Below, piece after piece: positions 17,401-26,704 of a stretch of DNA of 53,537 nt. The stretch's first letter is position 1. Every line of letters starts with the position of its first letter. A program made the translations under genes and the position numbers. The stretch covers positions 1-53,537 of the forward strand of contig JAIPCZ010000013.1 of the NCBI GenBank assembly GCA_021737975.1, given 5' to 3'. The stretch comes from Polaromonas sp. Lineage in GTDB: Bacteria > Pseudomonadota > Gammaproteobacteria > Burkholderiales > Burkholderiaceae_C. The notes beneath the pieces were generated by a model. The model had not been told where the DNA came from, searched no databases, and saw nothing but the letters and a program-made list of their open reading frames with translations.

Positions 17401-19107
17401 TCAGATCGGCGACCGACGGGACGGCGTCTCGGCGGGTGGAGGTGCCCGGGGCGCTGAGCTGTCCTGTGCCGAGTGGCGAAGCCGGCTGGGCGCCAGCGCG
17501 CCGGCCGAATCCAGAATGGGGTAGGCAATCGACGAAATGTGCGAGTTGATGCGTTTGAAGTCGCTGATCAAATCAAGGTGCAGTGAGCTGGTCTCGATGC
17601 TTTGCAGCTCGTTGTCAGCCAGGCGGGTGATGTGCTTGGCCGAATAGACCAGTTCCATGTCGCGAAAGCGGGTTTTCTCTTCCAGCAGTTTGCGGGCGTC
17701 GGCCAGGTTGCCGTTCAGGAACACGCTCATTCCGAGTTGCAGGTTGTCCACAAGGTGGCCGTGCAACTGGCATATTTCGGCCATGCCGGCCTCCGAGAAG
17801 TTGCGGCCGGACTTGATTTTCTTTTTTTCAATGTCACCCAGAATATGCTCGATGATGTCGCCAATCTGCTCCATGTTGATCGTGAAGCTGATGATCTCGG
17901 CCCATCGATGCCCCTCTTTCTCACTGAGTGACTCGCGCGACATTTTGGTCAGGTAGTACTTGATGTCCGAATACAGGCGATCGACAGTGTCGTCCATTTT
18001 CTGCAGCGACTGTGCCAGCGCCAGATCGTTTCGCTGGATCACGTCGAGCACCCCGCGCAGCATGGTTTCCACCACATCAGCCTGGTGCATGGCTTCGCGC
18101 ACCGCGCAGGACAAGGCCACCGAGGGCGTTGCCAGCGCCGAGTTGTCCAGATGCCGCTGGCGGCCGTTGAGGTTGCTGGCGGGTGCCATCGGCAGCAGGT
18201 AGGCCACCGCGCGCGCCACCACGGCCGTCAGACCGATGAAAACAGCGGCGACCAGCACGTTGAACAAGAGGTGAAACAGCACCACGACCATAGCCGTGTC
18301 CGCCAGGACCGGCTGAACATGGCGCAGCCACAGACCGGCCACGGGGGCAAGCAGCGCGACGCCGAGCACCTTGAACATCAGGTTGCCCAGCGGCACCTGG
18401 CGTGCCTCGATCGGTGAGCGCAGGGTGGTCAGGACAGCCAGCAGACCACTGCCGAGGTTGGCACCCAGCACCAGACCCAGCGCCACATCGACCGTGACCA
18501 CCTGCGTGCTGGCCAGGGTGGCGGTCAACAGAACGATGGCCAGACTCGAATAGCTCATGACCGCCAGCAGGGCACCCACCGTGATCTCCAGCATGCGGTC
18601 GCTGCCCAGGGACGCGAGCAGGGCACGCGCCGCCGGCGCCTGGGTGAGCTCGTTGGCCGACACCGTCACCAGGTGCAGCGCCAGCAGCATCAGGCCCAGG
18701 CCGATCAGGATACGGCCGACATAGCCCAGGTTGGTGGCCTGGCGGGCAATAAACAGGACCACACCGACAAAAATGAACAGGGGCGACAGCCACGACAGGT
18801 CGCGCGAGAACAGCACTGCCATCAGGCTGGTGCCCACGTCGGCCCCCAGCATGACCGCCAGGGCAGCGGGCAAAGCCATGAGTCCCTGGCCGACAAAGCT
18901 GGAGACGATCAGTGCCGTGGCGGTGCTGGACTGCAGCAAGGCCGTCACACCGATGCCCGAGGCCATCGCGCCGAGTCGGCGGCTGGCGCCTTGCGCGAGG
19001 ATCCAGCGCAGATTGGCCCCGAGCACACGCAGCGTGTCCTTGCGAACCAGATGGGTGCCCCAGACCAGCAGGGCGATGGCGGCCAGCAGATTGAGTAAGT
19101 GGGTCAA
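17401..19107 (-). CDS. Na/Pi cotransporter family protein with PhoU-like domain
   Basis: This 568-residue protein has an N-terminal membrane part with the duplicated NptA signature, seen as GVTALLQSSTATALIVSSFV and GANLGSGLLAVL, and a C-terminal soluble PhoU-like helical domain (about 340-540; for example AVREAMHQADVVETML and FTINMEQIGDIIEHIL). It likely imports phosphate with sodium, or is a related anion carrier. The start appears to be TTG at 19105-19107, with no obvious ribosome binding site. The tail is low-complexity Pro/Ala/Ser. It lies 32 bases downstream of lspA on the same strand. Confidence 0.88.
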   Translation of the reverse strand: MTHLLNLLAAIALLVWGTHLVRKDTLRVLGANLRWILAQGASRRLGAMASGIGVTALLQSSTATALIVSSFVGQGLMALPAALAVMLGADVGTSLMAVLFSRDLSWLSPLFIFVGVVLFIARQATNLGYVGRILIGLGLMLLALHLVTVSANELTQAPAARALLASLGSDRMLEITVGALLAVMSYSSLAIVLLTATLASTQVVTVDVALGLVLGANLGSGLLAVLTTLRSPIEARQVPLGNLMFKVLGVALLAPVAGLWLRHVQPVLADTAMVVVLFHLLFNVLVAAVFIGLTAVVARAVAYLLPMAPASNLNGRQRHLDNSALATPSVALSCAVREAMHQADVVETMLRGVLDVIQRNDLALAQSLQKMDDTVDRLYSDIKYYLTKMSRESLSEKEGHRWAEIISFTINMEQIGDIIEHILGDIEKKKIKSGRNFSEAGMAEICQLHGHLVDNLQLGMSVFLNGNLADARKLLEEKTRFRDMELVYSAKHITRLADNELQSIETSSLHLDLISDFKRINSHISSIAYPILDSAGALAPSRLRHSAQDSSAPRAPPPAETPSRRSPI

Positions 19108-19139
19108 TGCGAGCTCGGTTAAAGCGGTGACTGGCGAGT

Positions 19140-19640
19140 TCAGCGACCGCGGCGCACCCGCAGCAGTTCGTCCAGGATCAGACAGGCGGCACCGACGCTG
19201 ATGGCGCTGTCGGCCACGTTAAAGGCCGGAAAATGCCAGCCGGCCCAGTGAAAATCCAGAAAGTCGACCACGTAGCCGTACAGCACGCGGTCAATGACAT
19301 TGCCCACGGCGCCGCCCAGAATGCTGGCGATGGCAAAGGCAAACAGCTTTTGACCGGCATGTTTTTTAAGCAGCCAGACCATCACCAAAGCGGCACCGAT
19401 GCCAATGGCGGTAAAAAACCAGCGCTGCCACCCACCGGCGCTGGCCAGAAAGGAAAACGCAGCGCCGCTGTTGTGAACCCGCACGATATTGAAAAATGAG
19501 GTCACCCTGGTGCTGTCGCCCAACTGGTAATAGCCCAGGATCAGCACCTTGGTGAACTGGTCGGCAAGCAGCAGCAGCATGGCCCAGCCAAGCCAGGCCA
19601 GCAGGCTGACGCCGGCGGGGGCAAAGGGTTTGCGCGCCAT
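19140..19640 (-). CDS. lspA: Lipoprotein signal peptidase II
   Basis: LspA cleaves prolipoproteins at the inner membrane. With ATG 19640 the protein has 166 residues and four membrane helices. The catalytic aspartates are D117 in [10 protein letters not shown] and D144 in FNVADSAIS. The conserved [10 protein letters not shown] segment is also present. The ATG overlaps the ileS stop (TGATG), so the gene is coupled to ileS in the common ribF-ileS-lspA operon. Confidence 0.96.
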   Translation of the reverse strand: MARKPFAPAGVSLLAWLGWAMLLLLADQFTKVLILGYYQLGDSTRVTSFFNIVRVHNSGAAFSFLASAGGWQRWFFTAIGIGAALVMVWLLKKHAGQKLFAFAIASILGGAVGNVIDRVLYGYVVDFLDFHWAGWHFPAFNVADSAISVGAACLILDELLRVRRGR

Positions 19641-22534
19641 CAGGCCACCGTGCGGGTTTCGCCAGCGCCAAACAGGTTGCTGGTGCAGCGCCGGCACAGG
19701 GTGGGGTGGGCGGCGTCCACACCGACATCGTCACGGTAATGCCAGCAGCGCTCGCACTTGGTGCCCTTCGACGGGCTGACCTGAATGCCCAGGGCGTCGC
19801 CACCGAGCAAGTCGATGGCTGAGGTGATGAAGACAAACTTCAGGTCGTCGCCCAGGCTGGCCAGCAGGGTGTGGTCTTCGGGACCGACCGCCAAGCTGAC
19901 GTTGGCTTGCAGCGACGAGCCCAGCTTGCCTCCGGCGCGAAGGACCCCGATCTCCTTGTTGACGGCGTCGCGCAGCTCGCGAATTCGCGCCCACTTGGCC
20001 AGCAGCGTTGCATCCGGCTCGGTCAGGGTCACATACTGGTCCATAAAAATGGATTCGCGCGTGGCGTCAGGTGTCTTGCCCGCCGCGCCCAACACGCCCC
20101 AAGCTTCCTCCGCGGTGAAGCTCAGGAACGGCGCCATCCAGCGCAGCATGGCCTGGGTGATTTGCCACAGCGCGGTTTGCGCGCTGCGCCTTGAAAGCGA
20201 TTTTGGCGCGGTGGTGTAGAGCCGGTCTTTCAGCACGTCGAGGTAGAAGGAGCCCAGGTCTTCACTGCAATAAATTTGCAGCTTGGCCACCACCGGGTGA
20301 AACTCATAGACCTCGTAATGTGCCAGGATGTCGGCTTGCAAAGCGGCGGCACGGCTCAGCGCGTAGCGGTCGATCTCCAGCATCTGGTCTGGCGCCACGG
20401 TGTCCACAGCCGGGTCGAAGTCGCTGACGTTGGCGAGCAAAAACTTAAGCGTGTTGCGGATGCGGCGGTAGGTGTCGACCACGCGCGCCAGGATTTTGTC
20501 GTCACCGGCAATGTCGCCCGAGTAATCGCTGGCCGCAACCCACAGGCGGATGATTTCGGCGCCAAGCTTCTTGCTGGTTTCCTGCGGGTCGACGCCGTTG
20601 CCGGCGCTTTTGCTCATCTTGTGGCCCTTGCTGTCCACCGTGAAGCCGTGCGTCAGGATGCCTTTGTAGGGCGCACGCCCGTACATGGCGCAGGCGGTGA
20701 GCAGGCTGGAGTGGAACCAGCCGCGGTGCTGGTCGTGGCCTTCCAGGTACAGGTCGGTCTCCGGGCCGTCTTCATGGCCGCTGCCAGGATGCGAGCCCTT
20801 GAGCACCGTGGTGTGGGTGGTGCCCGAGTCGAACCAGACTTCCAGTATGTCGCTGCTCTTGGTGTACTGGGGCGCATCCATGGCGCAGCCCACGCGCGCC
20901 AGAATCTCCTCGGTGCCGGCCTTGCTCCAGGCCTCGATGCCACCCTGCTCGACCATGTCGGCGGCCAGGTCCAGAATTTCCATGGTGCGCGGGTGCAATT
21001 CACCTGAGTCCTTGTGCAAAAAGAAGGGCAGCGGCACGCCCCAGCTGCGCTGACGGCTGATGCACCAGTCGGGCCGGCCGGCGATCATGTCGCGCAGTCG
21101 AGTCTTGCCGTTTTCCGGATAGAAAGCCGTGGATTCAATGGCCTCCAGTGCGATCTTGCGCAGCGATTGGGGCGCCTTGACTTTGGTGAACACACCCTCG
21201 CCCTCGTCCATACGAATGAACCACTGGGCGGCGGCGCGGTAAATGACCGGTGTCTTGTGGCGCCAGCAGTGCGGGTAGCTGTGCACGATGTCGGTGGTGC
21301 AAAACAGGCGGCTGGCGTCGCGCAAGGTGTCGATGATGACCGGGCAGGCTTTCCAGATGTGCTGGCCGCCAAAGAGCGGGAAGTCGGCGGCATAAGCGCC
21401 GTTGCCCTGCACCGGGTTCAGGATGTCGTCGTAGGCCATGCCGTGCGCCACACAGCTGTTGAAGTCTTCCACGCCATAGGCCGGCGCCGAGTGCACGATG
21501 CCGGTGCCATCAGAGGCGCTGACATAGTCGGCCAGGTAGACCGGGCTGAGGCGGTCATAACCGGCATCGACGTGGGCCAGTGGGTGCTTGAAGTGGATGC
21601 CGCCCAAGGCCTTTCCGTTGGCCGTGGCCACTACCGTGCCGGTCAGGCCGAAGCGTTCCAGGCAGGCGCCGACCAGGTCCTGGGCCAGCACCAGCAGGCC
21701 GCGCTCGGTGTCGACCAGGGCATAGGTGAGTTCGGGGTGGGCGTTGAGCGCCTGGTTGGCTGGAATGGTCCATGCCGTGGTGGTCCAGATGACGACAAAC
21801 GCGTCTTTTGCCAGCGTGTCCAGGCCAAAGGCGCTGGCCAGTCTGGCGGGTTCGGCGCACAAAAAACCGACATCGAGGGTCTGCGACTTCTTGTCGGCGT
21901 ATTCAATCTCGAACTCGGCCAGGCTGGACCCGCAGTCAAAACACCAGTACACGGGTTTGAGGCCGCGGTAGACAAAACCACGTTCGATCACACGCTTGAA
22001 GGCGCGAATCTCATCGGCCTCGTTCTTGAAGTCCATGGTGCGGTAGGGGTGGTCCCAATCGCCTAGCACACCCAGGCGCTTGAAGTCTTCGCGCTGCAGG
22101 TCGATCTGCTCGGTGGCGTAGGCGCGGCTCTTGGCCTGCATGTCATCACGCGCCAGCTTGCGGCCAAATTTTTTCTCGATGGCGTTTTCGATGGGCAGAC
22201 CGTGGCAGTCCCAGCCCGGGATGTAGGCCGCGTCCAGGCCCTTGAGCTGGCGCGCCTTGACGATCATGTCTTTGAGGATCTTGTTGACGGCGTGGCCCAT
22301 GTGGATCTGGCCGTTGGCGTAGGGCGGGCCGTCGTGCAGCACAAATTTGGGTGCACCCTTGCGCGCATCACGCAGCCTTTGGTAGAGCCCCTTGTCCTGC
22401 CATTCCTTGACCCACAGGGGTTCCCGCTTGGGCAGGTCGCCGCGCATCGGAAACGGGGTGTCCGGCAGGTTCAGTGTGCCGCGGTAATCGGCTTTTCCGG
22501 CGGTGCCAGCGGCATCAGGAGTCTTAGTGGTCAT
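19640..22534 (-). CDS. ileS: Isoleucyl-tRNA synthetase
   Basis: This class I synthetase has 964 residues from ATG 22534. The HIGH-type motif is HMGH in [17 protein letters not shown], and the second signature is KMSKS in [15 protein letters not shown]. The large editing domain (CP1) lies between. At the C-terminus a zinc-binding domain reads CERCWHY then [10 protein letters not shown]. It overlaps ribF by 11 bases at its start and lspA by one base at its stop. The length and zinc finger fit the bacterial E. coli-type enzyme. Confidence 0.98.
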   Translation of the reverse strand: MTTKTPDAAGTAGKADYRGTLNLPDTPFPMRGDLPKREPLWVKEWQDKGLYQRLRDARKGAPKFVLHDGPPYANGQIHMGHAVNKILKDMIVKARQLKGLDAAYIPGWDCHGLPIENAIEKKFGRKLARDDMQAKSRAYATEQIDLQREDFKRLGVLGDWDHPYRTMDFKNEADEIRAFKRVIERGFVYRGLKPVYWCFDCGSSLAEFEIEYADKKSQTLDVGFLCAEPARLASAFGLDTLAKDAFVVIWTTTAWTIPANQALNAHPELTYALVDTERGLLVLAQDLVGACLERFGLTGTVVATANGKALGGIHFKHPLAHVDAGYDRLSPVYLADYVSASDGTGIVHSAPAYGVEDFNSCVAHGMAYDDILNPVQGNGAYAADFPLFGGQHIWKACPVIIDTLRDASRLFCTTDIVHSYPHCWRHKTPVIYRAAAQWFIRMDEGEGVFTKVKAPQSLRKIALEAIESTAFYPENGKTRLRDMIAGRPDWCISRQRSWGVPLPFFLHKDSGELHPRTMEILDLAADMVEQGGIEAWSKAGTEEILARVGCAMDAPQYTKSSDILEVWFDSGTTHTTVLKGSHPGSGHEDGPETDLYLEGHDQHRGWFHSSLLTACAMYGRAPYKGILTHGFTVDSKGHKMSKSAGNGVDPQETSKKLGAEIIRLWVAASDYSGDIAGDDKILARVVDTYRRIRNTLKFLLANVSDFDPAVDTVAPDQMLEIDRYALSRAAALQADILAHYEVYEFHPVVAKLQIYCSEDLGSFYLDVLKDRLYTTAPKSLSRRSAQTALWQITQAMLRWMAPFLSFTAEEAWGVLGAAGKTPDATRESIFMDQYVTLTEPDATLLAKWARIRELRDAVNKEIGVLRAGGKLGSSLQANVSLAVGPEDHTLLASLGDDLKFVFITSAIDLLGGDALGIQVSPSKGTKCERCWHYRDDVGVDAAHPTLCRRCTSNLFGAGETRTVA

Positions 22535-23510
22535 GGTGTTGCGGATGGGCAAAGTAGGCACGGGCGTGCTCGCAGTCCTGACGGATGCCAGCGGTCAAAG
22601 CGTCCAGGGAATCGTATTTGAGTTCGTCGTGCAGTTTGTGGAGAAGTTCCACGCGCACGATTTTACCGTAGGCCCCCTCCGCGCCGAGGTGGGCCGGCCA
22701 GTCAAGGCAATGGGTTTCCAGCAGCACGCGCCCGCCATTCACGTCGCTCGGGTCGAGCGACGGGCGGATGCCCAGATTGGCCACACCCATCACGGGGGCG
22801 GCGGCCAGGCCATGAACCAGCACCGCAAAGATGCCGCTGGCCGCAGGCTTCCAGTGGGCAAAGCGCTGGTTGAGGGTCTTGAAGCCCAGGCTGCGACCCA
22901 GTTTGCGGCCATGCACCACATGGCCCGAGATGCGGTAGGGGTGACCCATCAGGCGGGTGGCATCCGCCATGCGGCCCTCGAACAGCGCCTCGCGCACGGC
23001 GGAACTGGAAACCCGCAGGCCGTGCACCTCGTAGCTGTTCATGCGGGCCACATCGAAGCCCTGCTTCAAACCCGCGGCATCGAGCATGGCGTAGTCGCCG
23101 GTGCGGCGCTGGCCAAACCGGAAGTCGTCGCCGACCAGCACGTACCTGGCGCCCAGTCCCTGAATCAGGACCCTGTCAATGAAGGCCTGCGGCGTCAGGT
23201 TGGCCAGCCGCGCATCAAAGGGCAGCACCACGGTCTGGTCGACGCCGCTGTTGGCCAGGTCAAGGAGCTTGTCGCGCAAGGTGCCCACCCGCGCCGGTGC
23301 CAAGGTCGGGTTGTGGGTGAGGGCGGCAAAAAAGTCGCGCGGATGCGGCTCGAAGGTCAGTGCGCAACTCGGCACGCCTCGCTGTTGCGCCTCACCCTTG
23401 AGCAAGGAGAGCATGGCCTGGTGACCGCGGTGCACACCGTCAAAGTTGCCAATCGTCAAAGCGCAAGCCGATGCAATGTCTGGATGCTTGAAGCCCCGGA
23501 AAATCTTCAT
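22524..23510 (-). CDS. ribF: Bifunctional riboflavin kinase/FAD synthetase
   Basis: RibF phosphorylates riboflavin to FMN and adenylates FMN to FAD. The 328-residue protein has the N-terminal nucleotidyltransferase domain ([21 protein letters not shown], with the HxGH-like motif; [30 protein letters not shown]) and a C-terminal kinase domain ([27 protein letters not shown]). It is the first gene of the ribF-ileS-lspA set; the ATG is at 23508-23510. FAD supply is relevant to the BLUF protein elsewhere in the window, but no link is shown. Confidence 0.96.
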   Translation of the reverse strand: MKIFRGFKHPDIASACALTIGNFDGVHRGHQAMLSLLKGEAQQRGVPSCALTFEPHPRDFFAALTHNPTLAPARVGTLRDKLLDLANSGVDQTVVLPFDARLANLTPQAFIDRVLIQGLGARYVLVGDDFRFGQRRTGDYAMLDAAGLKQGFDVARMNSYEVHGLRVSSSAVREALFEGRMADATRLMGHPYRISGHVVHGRKLGRSLGFKTLNQRFAHWKPAASGIFAVLVHGLAAAPVMGVANLGIRPSLDPSDVNGGRVLLETHCLDWPAHLGAEGAYGKIVRVELLHKLHDELKYDSLDALTAGIRQDCEHARAYFAHPQHHDH

Positions 23511-23679
23511 GATTTGTTATAGCTTTGATAGCGTTGTGCGCATGTTCTCAAAGCGCTTGGAGTCGGTTTGACATGGAAAAGTAGTATATTGTGTCCCAGA
23601 TGCCTGTGGCGGATGTCCTGCCGCCCTCATTTGTGCAGTAAAGCCAGGTTCGGATTGCGTACTTTTCAGGAGTCGTGTT

Positions 23680-24237
23680 TTGAAAGTCTTGAAGCTGTCA
23701 GCCCAGGGGTTGCCCCAATCGTGGATTTCACTTGAACAAGCGGTGATTCACTATGCTTCCGAAGAAGTGCGTTGGGAAATGGGGCGGGAGGTGGCAGTGT
23801 TTCACGGCGGTCACAACGCGCTGACTGGCCAGCAATCCATCATCACCGTGTCGAGCATCATCGGCACCAAGGGCGTGCCCGGCATCAACCCGTTTGAGAT
23901 CACCCCCGGCCTGACCAACAGCAAACTGTTTGCCCGCGACCGCAAACTGTGCGCCTATTGCGGCGAGCAATTTGACGAGCATGATTTGACGCGTGAGCAC
24001 ATCATTCCCTTCGCCCAAAAGGGCATCGACACTTGGATGAACGTGGTCACGGCCTGCCGGCCCTGCAACCACCGCAAAAGCCATCGCACGCCAGAGCAGG
24101 CGCATATGCCGCTGCTCTACACCCCCTATGTGCCCAGCTTGTGGGAAGACTTCATCTTGCGTAACCGCCGCATCCTGGCAGATCAGATGGAATTTTTGAT
24201 GGCGCACGTGCCCAAGTCGTCGCGTTTGGTTGGTTGA
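23680..24237 (+). CDS. HNH endonuclease family protein
   Basis: This 185-residue protein has a clear C-terminal HNH module: C91/C94 (LCAYCGEQF), E106-H107 (TREHIIPF), N121 (WMNVVTAC) and C126/C129 (CRPCNHRKS), that is, the metal-binding cysteines and the catalytic His-Asn-His set. The N-terminal 80 residues are of unknown role. A well-spaced AGGAG at 23668-23672 points to TTG 23680 as the start. The family occurs as a stand-alone gene in many betaproteobacteria; it is next to a periplasmic DNA ligase gene here. No partner methylase is present, so a classical restriction system is unlikely. Confidence 0.88.
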   Translation: MKVLKLSAQGLPQSWISLEQAVIHYASEEVRWEMGREVAVFHGGHNALTGQQSIITVSSIIGTKGVPGINPFEITPGLTNSKLFARDRKLCAYCGEQFDEHDLTREHIIPFAQKGIDTWMNVVTACRPCNHRKSHRTPEQAHMPLLYTPYVPSLWEDFILRNRRILADQMEFLMAHVPKSSRLVG

Positions 24238-24240
24238 CAA

Positions 24241-24258
24241 GCCCGGCGCGAGCCGGGC
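24241..24258 (+). terminator. GC hairpin with GNRA loop after the HNH gene
   Basis: GCCCGGC pairs with GCCGGGC across a GCGA tetraloop, starting three bases after the HNH stop. No T run follows, so it may be an mRNA-stabilising hairpin rather than a terminator. Confidence 0.35.
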
Positions 24259-24273
24259 CAAGGGAGTAAAAAA

Positions 24274-25185
24274 ATGAAAAGAAGCCAATTTTCCTGGCAC
24301 TTGACGCCTGTGTGTGTGTTGCTCGGCGGCGTCTGGGCAACGGGTGCTTGCGCGGTCCCGGCGGCCTCCGTGATGCAAGCGCCCGCGCTGGAGGTGAACG
24401 CAGCCGCCCAGCCCGCGCTGATGCACGCCAAGCTCTGGCCCTCGGGCAGGGACCCCCAGCCCTACATGGTCAGCGAGAAACTCGACGGTGTGCGTGCCTT
24501 TTGGGACGGTCGGCAGCTGCGCTTTCGCAGCGGTCTGCCCATTGCTGCGCCGGACTGGTTCCTTGCCGGCCTGCCCACAACCCCGCTCGATGGCGAACTG
24601 TGGTTGGGCCGGGGCCGTTTTGACGAACTGTCTGGCACCGTGCGGAAAAAGCTGCCCGTGGAGGCCGAATGGCGCTCGCTGCGCTACATGATCTTTGACC
24701 TGCCGGGAGCCAACGGCTCGTTTTCAGAACGTGCCCAGCGCATCAACACCTTATTGACCACCGTGAACCAGCCTTGGCTCCAGGCGGTGGCGCAAAAACA
24801 GATTTTCAAAACTCCAGGCGTGCAGGCCTTGCGAGCCTGGCTGAAGCAAACCGTGCAGGAGGGCGGTGAAGGTTTGGTGCTGCACCGTGCCAATGCCCTG
24901 TGGTCGCCCGGACGCAGTGACGCGCTGTTCAAGCTCAAACCCGTGCCCGACGAGGAGGGGCGCGTCATCGCGCATCTGCAGGGCAAGGGACGCCATGCCG
25001 GACGCATGGGTGCCCTGTTGCTGGCACTGCCCGACGGCCGGCAGTTTGCCCTGGGCACGGGTTTCAGCGACGCCCAGCGTGCCGACCCGCCCCCGGTGGG
25101 TGCCGTCGTCACTTACCGCTACCGTGGCCGAACACCCACGGGGTTGCCCCGGTTTGCCTCGTATTTGCGCGCGCAGCCACAATAA
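24274..25185 (+). CDS. Periplasmic ATP-dependent DNA ligase (LigE type)
   Basis: This 303-residue protein has an N-terminal secretion signal (hydrophobic residues about 9-28, CAVPA near the cleavage site), then a minimal ATP-dependent DNA ligase. The nucleophile is K69 in SEKLDGVRAFWDG; further nucleotidyltransferase motifs are LDGELWLG, MIFDLPG, EGGEGLVLHR and LFKLKPV, and a short OB domain follows. It lacks added DNA-binding domains, as in the Lig E group known from Neisseria, Vibrio and Haemophilus, which act on nicks in imported or extracellular DNA. The ATG follows GGGAG at a normal distance. greB starts five bases after its stop. Confidence 0.93.
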   Translation: MKRSQFSWHLTPVCVLLGGVWATGACAVPAASVMQAPALEVNAAAQPALMHAKLWPSGRDPQPYMVSEKLDGVRAFWDGRQLRFRSGLPIAAPDWFLAGLPTTPLDGELWLGRGRFDELSGTVRKKLPVEAEWRSLRYMIFDLPGANGSFSERAQRINTLLTTVNQPWLQAVAQKQIFKTPGVQALRAWLKQTVQEGGEGLVLHRANALWSPGRSDALFKLKPVPDEEGRVIAHLQGKGRHAGRMGALLLALPDGRQFALGTGFSDAQRADPPPVGAVVTYRYRGRTPTGLPRFASYLRAQPQ

Positions 25186-25190
25186 GGGTC

Positions 25191-25757
25191 ATGAGCAAAG
25201 CCTTTACCAAAGAAACCGACAACGACGACGATGACGACGAGATTCGTCTGCCGCCCCTGCCTCCGGGTGGCAAGAACTACATCACTCCCCAGGGCTTTGC
25301 AAGCCTGCGCCACGAACTCAAAACGCTGATTGACGTAGCCCGTCCCAAGATGGTGGAGGCCGTGCACTGGGCGGCCAGCAATGGCGACCGGTCGGAAAAC
25401 GCCGACTACCACTACGGCAAAAAGCGCTTGCGAGAAATTGACCGGCGCATCCGTTTCCTGATCAAGCGGCTTGAAATTGCCGAAGTGGCCGACCCGTCGC
25501 TGCACTTTGGCACGACCCGGGTGTTCTTTGGTGCCACGGTGACTTATGCCGACGCGCAGGGTGAGCTGCGCACCGTGAAGATCATGGGCATCGACGAAGC
25601 CAACAGCGCCCGGGGCGAGGTCAGCTGGATCTCGCCCATTGCAAGAACGCTGCTGAAAGCCGAGGAGGGCGATGTGCTCAAGCTGGTCATGCCGGAGCGG
25701 GTGGAAGAGATCGAGGTGATCAGGGTGAGTTATCCGAGTGCGGAAGAGAAGGCTTAG
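25191..25757 (+). CDS. greB: Transcription elongation factor GreB
   Basis: GreB stimulates RNA cleavage by backtracked RNA polymerase. The 188-residue protein has the N-terminal coiled-coil (ITPQGFASLRHELKTL through RIRFLIKRLEIAEV) whose tip contains the conserved acidic residues in NGDRSENADYHYGKKRLRE, and a C-terminal FKBP-like domain (ISPIARTLLKAEEGDVLKL). An unusual acidic stretch near the N-terminus (DNDDDDDE) precedes the core and lengthens it a little over E. coli GreB. It overlaps nothing but follows the ligase by five bases. Confidence 0.95.
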   Translation: MSKAFTKETDNDDDDDEIRLPPLPPGGKNYITPQGFASLRHELKTLIDVARPKMVEAVHWAASNGDRSENADYHYGKKRLREIDRRIRFLIKRLEIAEVADPSLHFGTTRVFFGATVTYADAQGELRTVKIMGIDEANSARGEVSWISPIARTLLKAEEGDVLKLVMPERVEEIEVIRVSYPSAEEKA

Positions 25758-25909
25758 CGGCGCGACCGCCTCTGACCATCACTTGACGAAGACTTTGCAG
25801 ACGCCATGAGAATTCTCAGCGCGGTGCCGGTGTGTCGCAGTATGGTGAATGCCTTGCGCTCATTTTCGGTTGGGCACAGCCTTGTATCCACTTTGACAGG
25901 AGATTGAAC

Positions 25910-26224
25910 ATGTTCATTCGAACCATCCTTGCCGCCGTCGTTTCTGCAGCGGCCCTGCTTGCCATGACGGGCTGTGCCGTCACCCGCGACCAGCAAACTG
26001 TCGGCGCCTATATCGACGACACCACCATCACGACCCAGATCAAAAGCCGTTTCTTTGAGGACAAGGCTGTGGCAGGCACCGCCATCAGTGTCGAGACGCT
26101 CAACGGCACCGTATTGCTGTCAGGCTTTGCCAAGAACGCCGCTGAAAAATCCACCGCCGAGAGCATTGCGCGCAAAGTCAATGGCGTGAAGTCCGTGCGG
26201 AACGAAATCATCGTGCAGCCTTGA
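25910..26224 (+). CDS. BON-domain lipoprotein
   Basis: This 104-residue protein starts at ATG 25910 behind a good AGGAG. It has a lipoprotein signal with lipobox LAMTGC (lipidated Cys at about residue 22) followed by one BON domain (DDTTITTQIKSRFFEDKAVAG through ARKVNGVKSVRNEIIV). BON proteins such as OsmY and DolP bind phospholipids and protect the envelope under stress. The form with a single BON domain is half the size of DolP. It may be a stress-induced outer-membrane lipoprotein; no regulator site was recognised. Confidence 0.88.
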   Translation: MFIRTILAAVVSAAALLAMTGCAVTRDQQTVGAYIDDTTITTQIKSRFFEDKAVAGTAISVETLNGTVLLSGFAKNAAEKSTAESIARKVNGVKSVRNEIIVQP

Positions 26225-26325
26225 GTCCGGGGAGGTGGACTTCTCCTGGAAACCTCGCACTCTGGGAACACACAGACGCCCTGACCTCACACGAGTCCAG
26301 CGCTCCGCGGCTTCATCTTATTTGG

Positions 26326-26628
26326 TCAGGATTTGTCGACCTTGTGCATCCTTGAAAGCTGCAGTAGGGCGTCAGCCACCTCCGGATCGAAACCTGCACG
26401 CTTTAGATCCGTCGGGTCTGAGCCGTTGAACACCAACTTCTGAAGGTAGTCCGAACACTCTTGGTAGCCCCAGATGGTCTTCAAGGTGCCGGCAATTCGT
26501 GGGTGCCTGGACCGAATGGTTTCGAACGCCTGTTCAATGACATCTTCTTCCCGAAGGGGTGGTTTCATGACTCGGGGTGATTCCTCTTCAAAGGAAAGTG
26601 GCGGAAACGCCATGTCGTCATTCGTCAA
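26326..26628 (-). CDS. Hypothetical protein, about 100 residues
   Basis: I do not recognise this small protein. It is acidic at the N-terminus (PPLSFEEESPRV) and then helical, with GYQECSDYLQKLVFNG and PEVADALLQLSRMHKV near the end; it has no membrane segment or signal peptide. GGGAG sits six to seven bases before TTG 26628, which favours that start; an ATG five codons in (26613) is the alternative. It lies 76 bases downstream of the GspE-like gene on the same strand, so the two may be co-transcribed. Confidence 0.65.
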   Translation of the reverse strand: MTNDDMAFPPLSFEEESPRVMKPPLREEDVIEQAFETIRSRHPRIAGTLKTIWGYQECSDYLQKLVFNGSDPTDLKRAGFDPEVADALLQLSRMHKVDKS

Positions 26629-26704
26629 AATTTTCTCCCTGGCAAGTCCATCATGGCCATTTGACCATTGGTGGTGGCATCTTAACAGCGCGTTCGAAGG
26701 CCGG

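Noticed and set aside
23566-23590. TTGACA followed by TATATT upstream of the HNH gene
   Set aside because: The spacing is only about 11-12 bases, too short for a sigma70 promoter.
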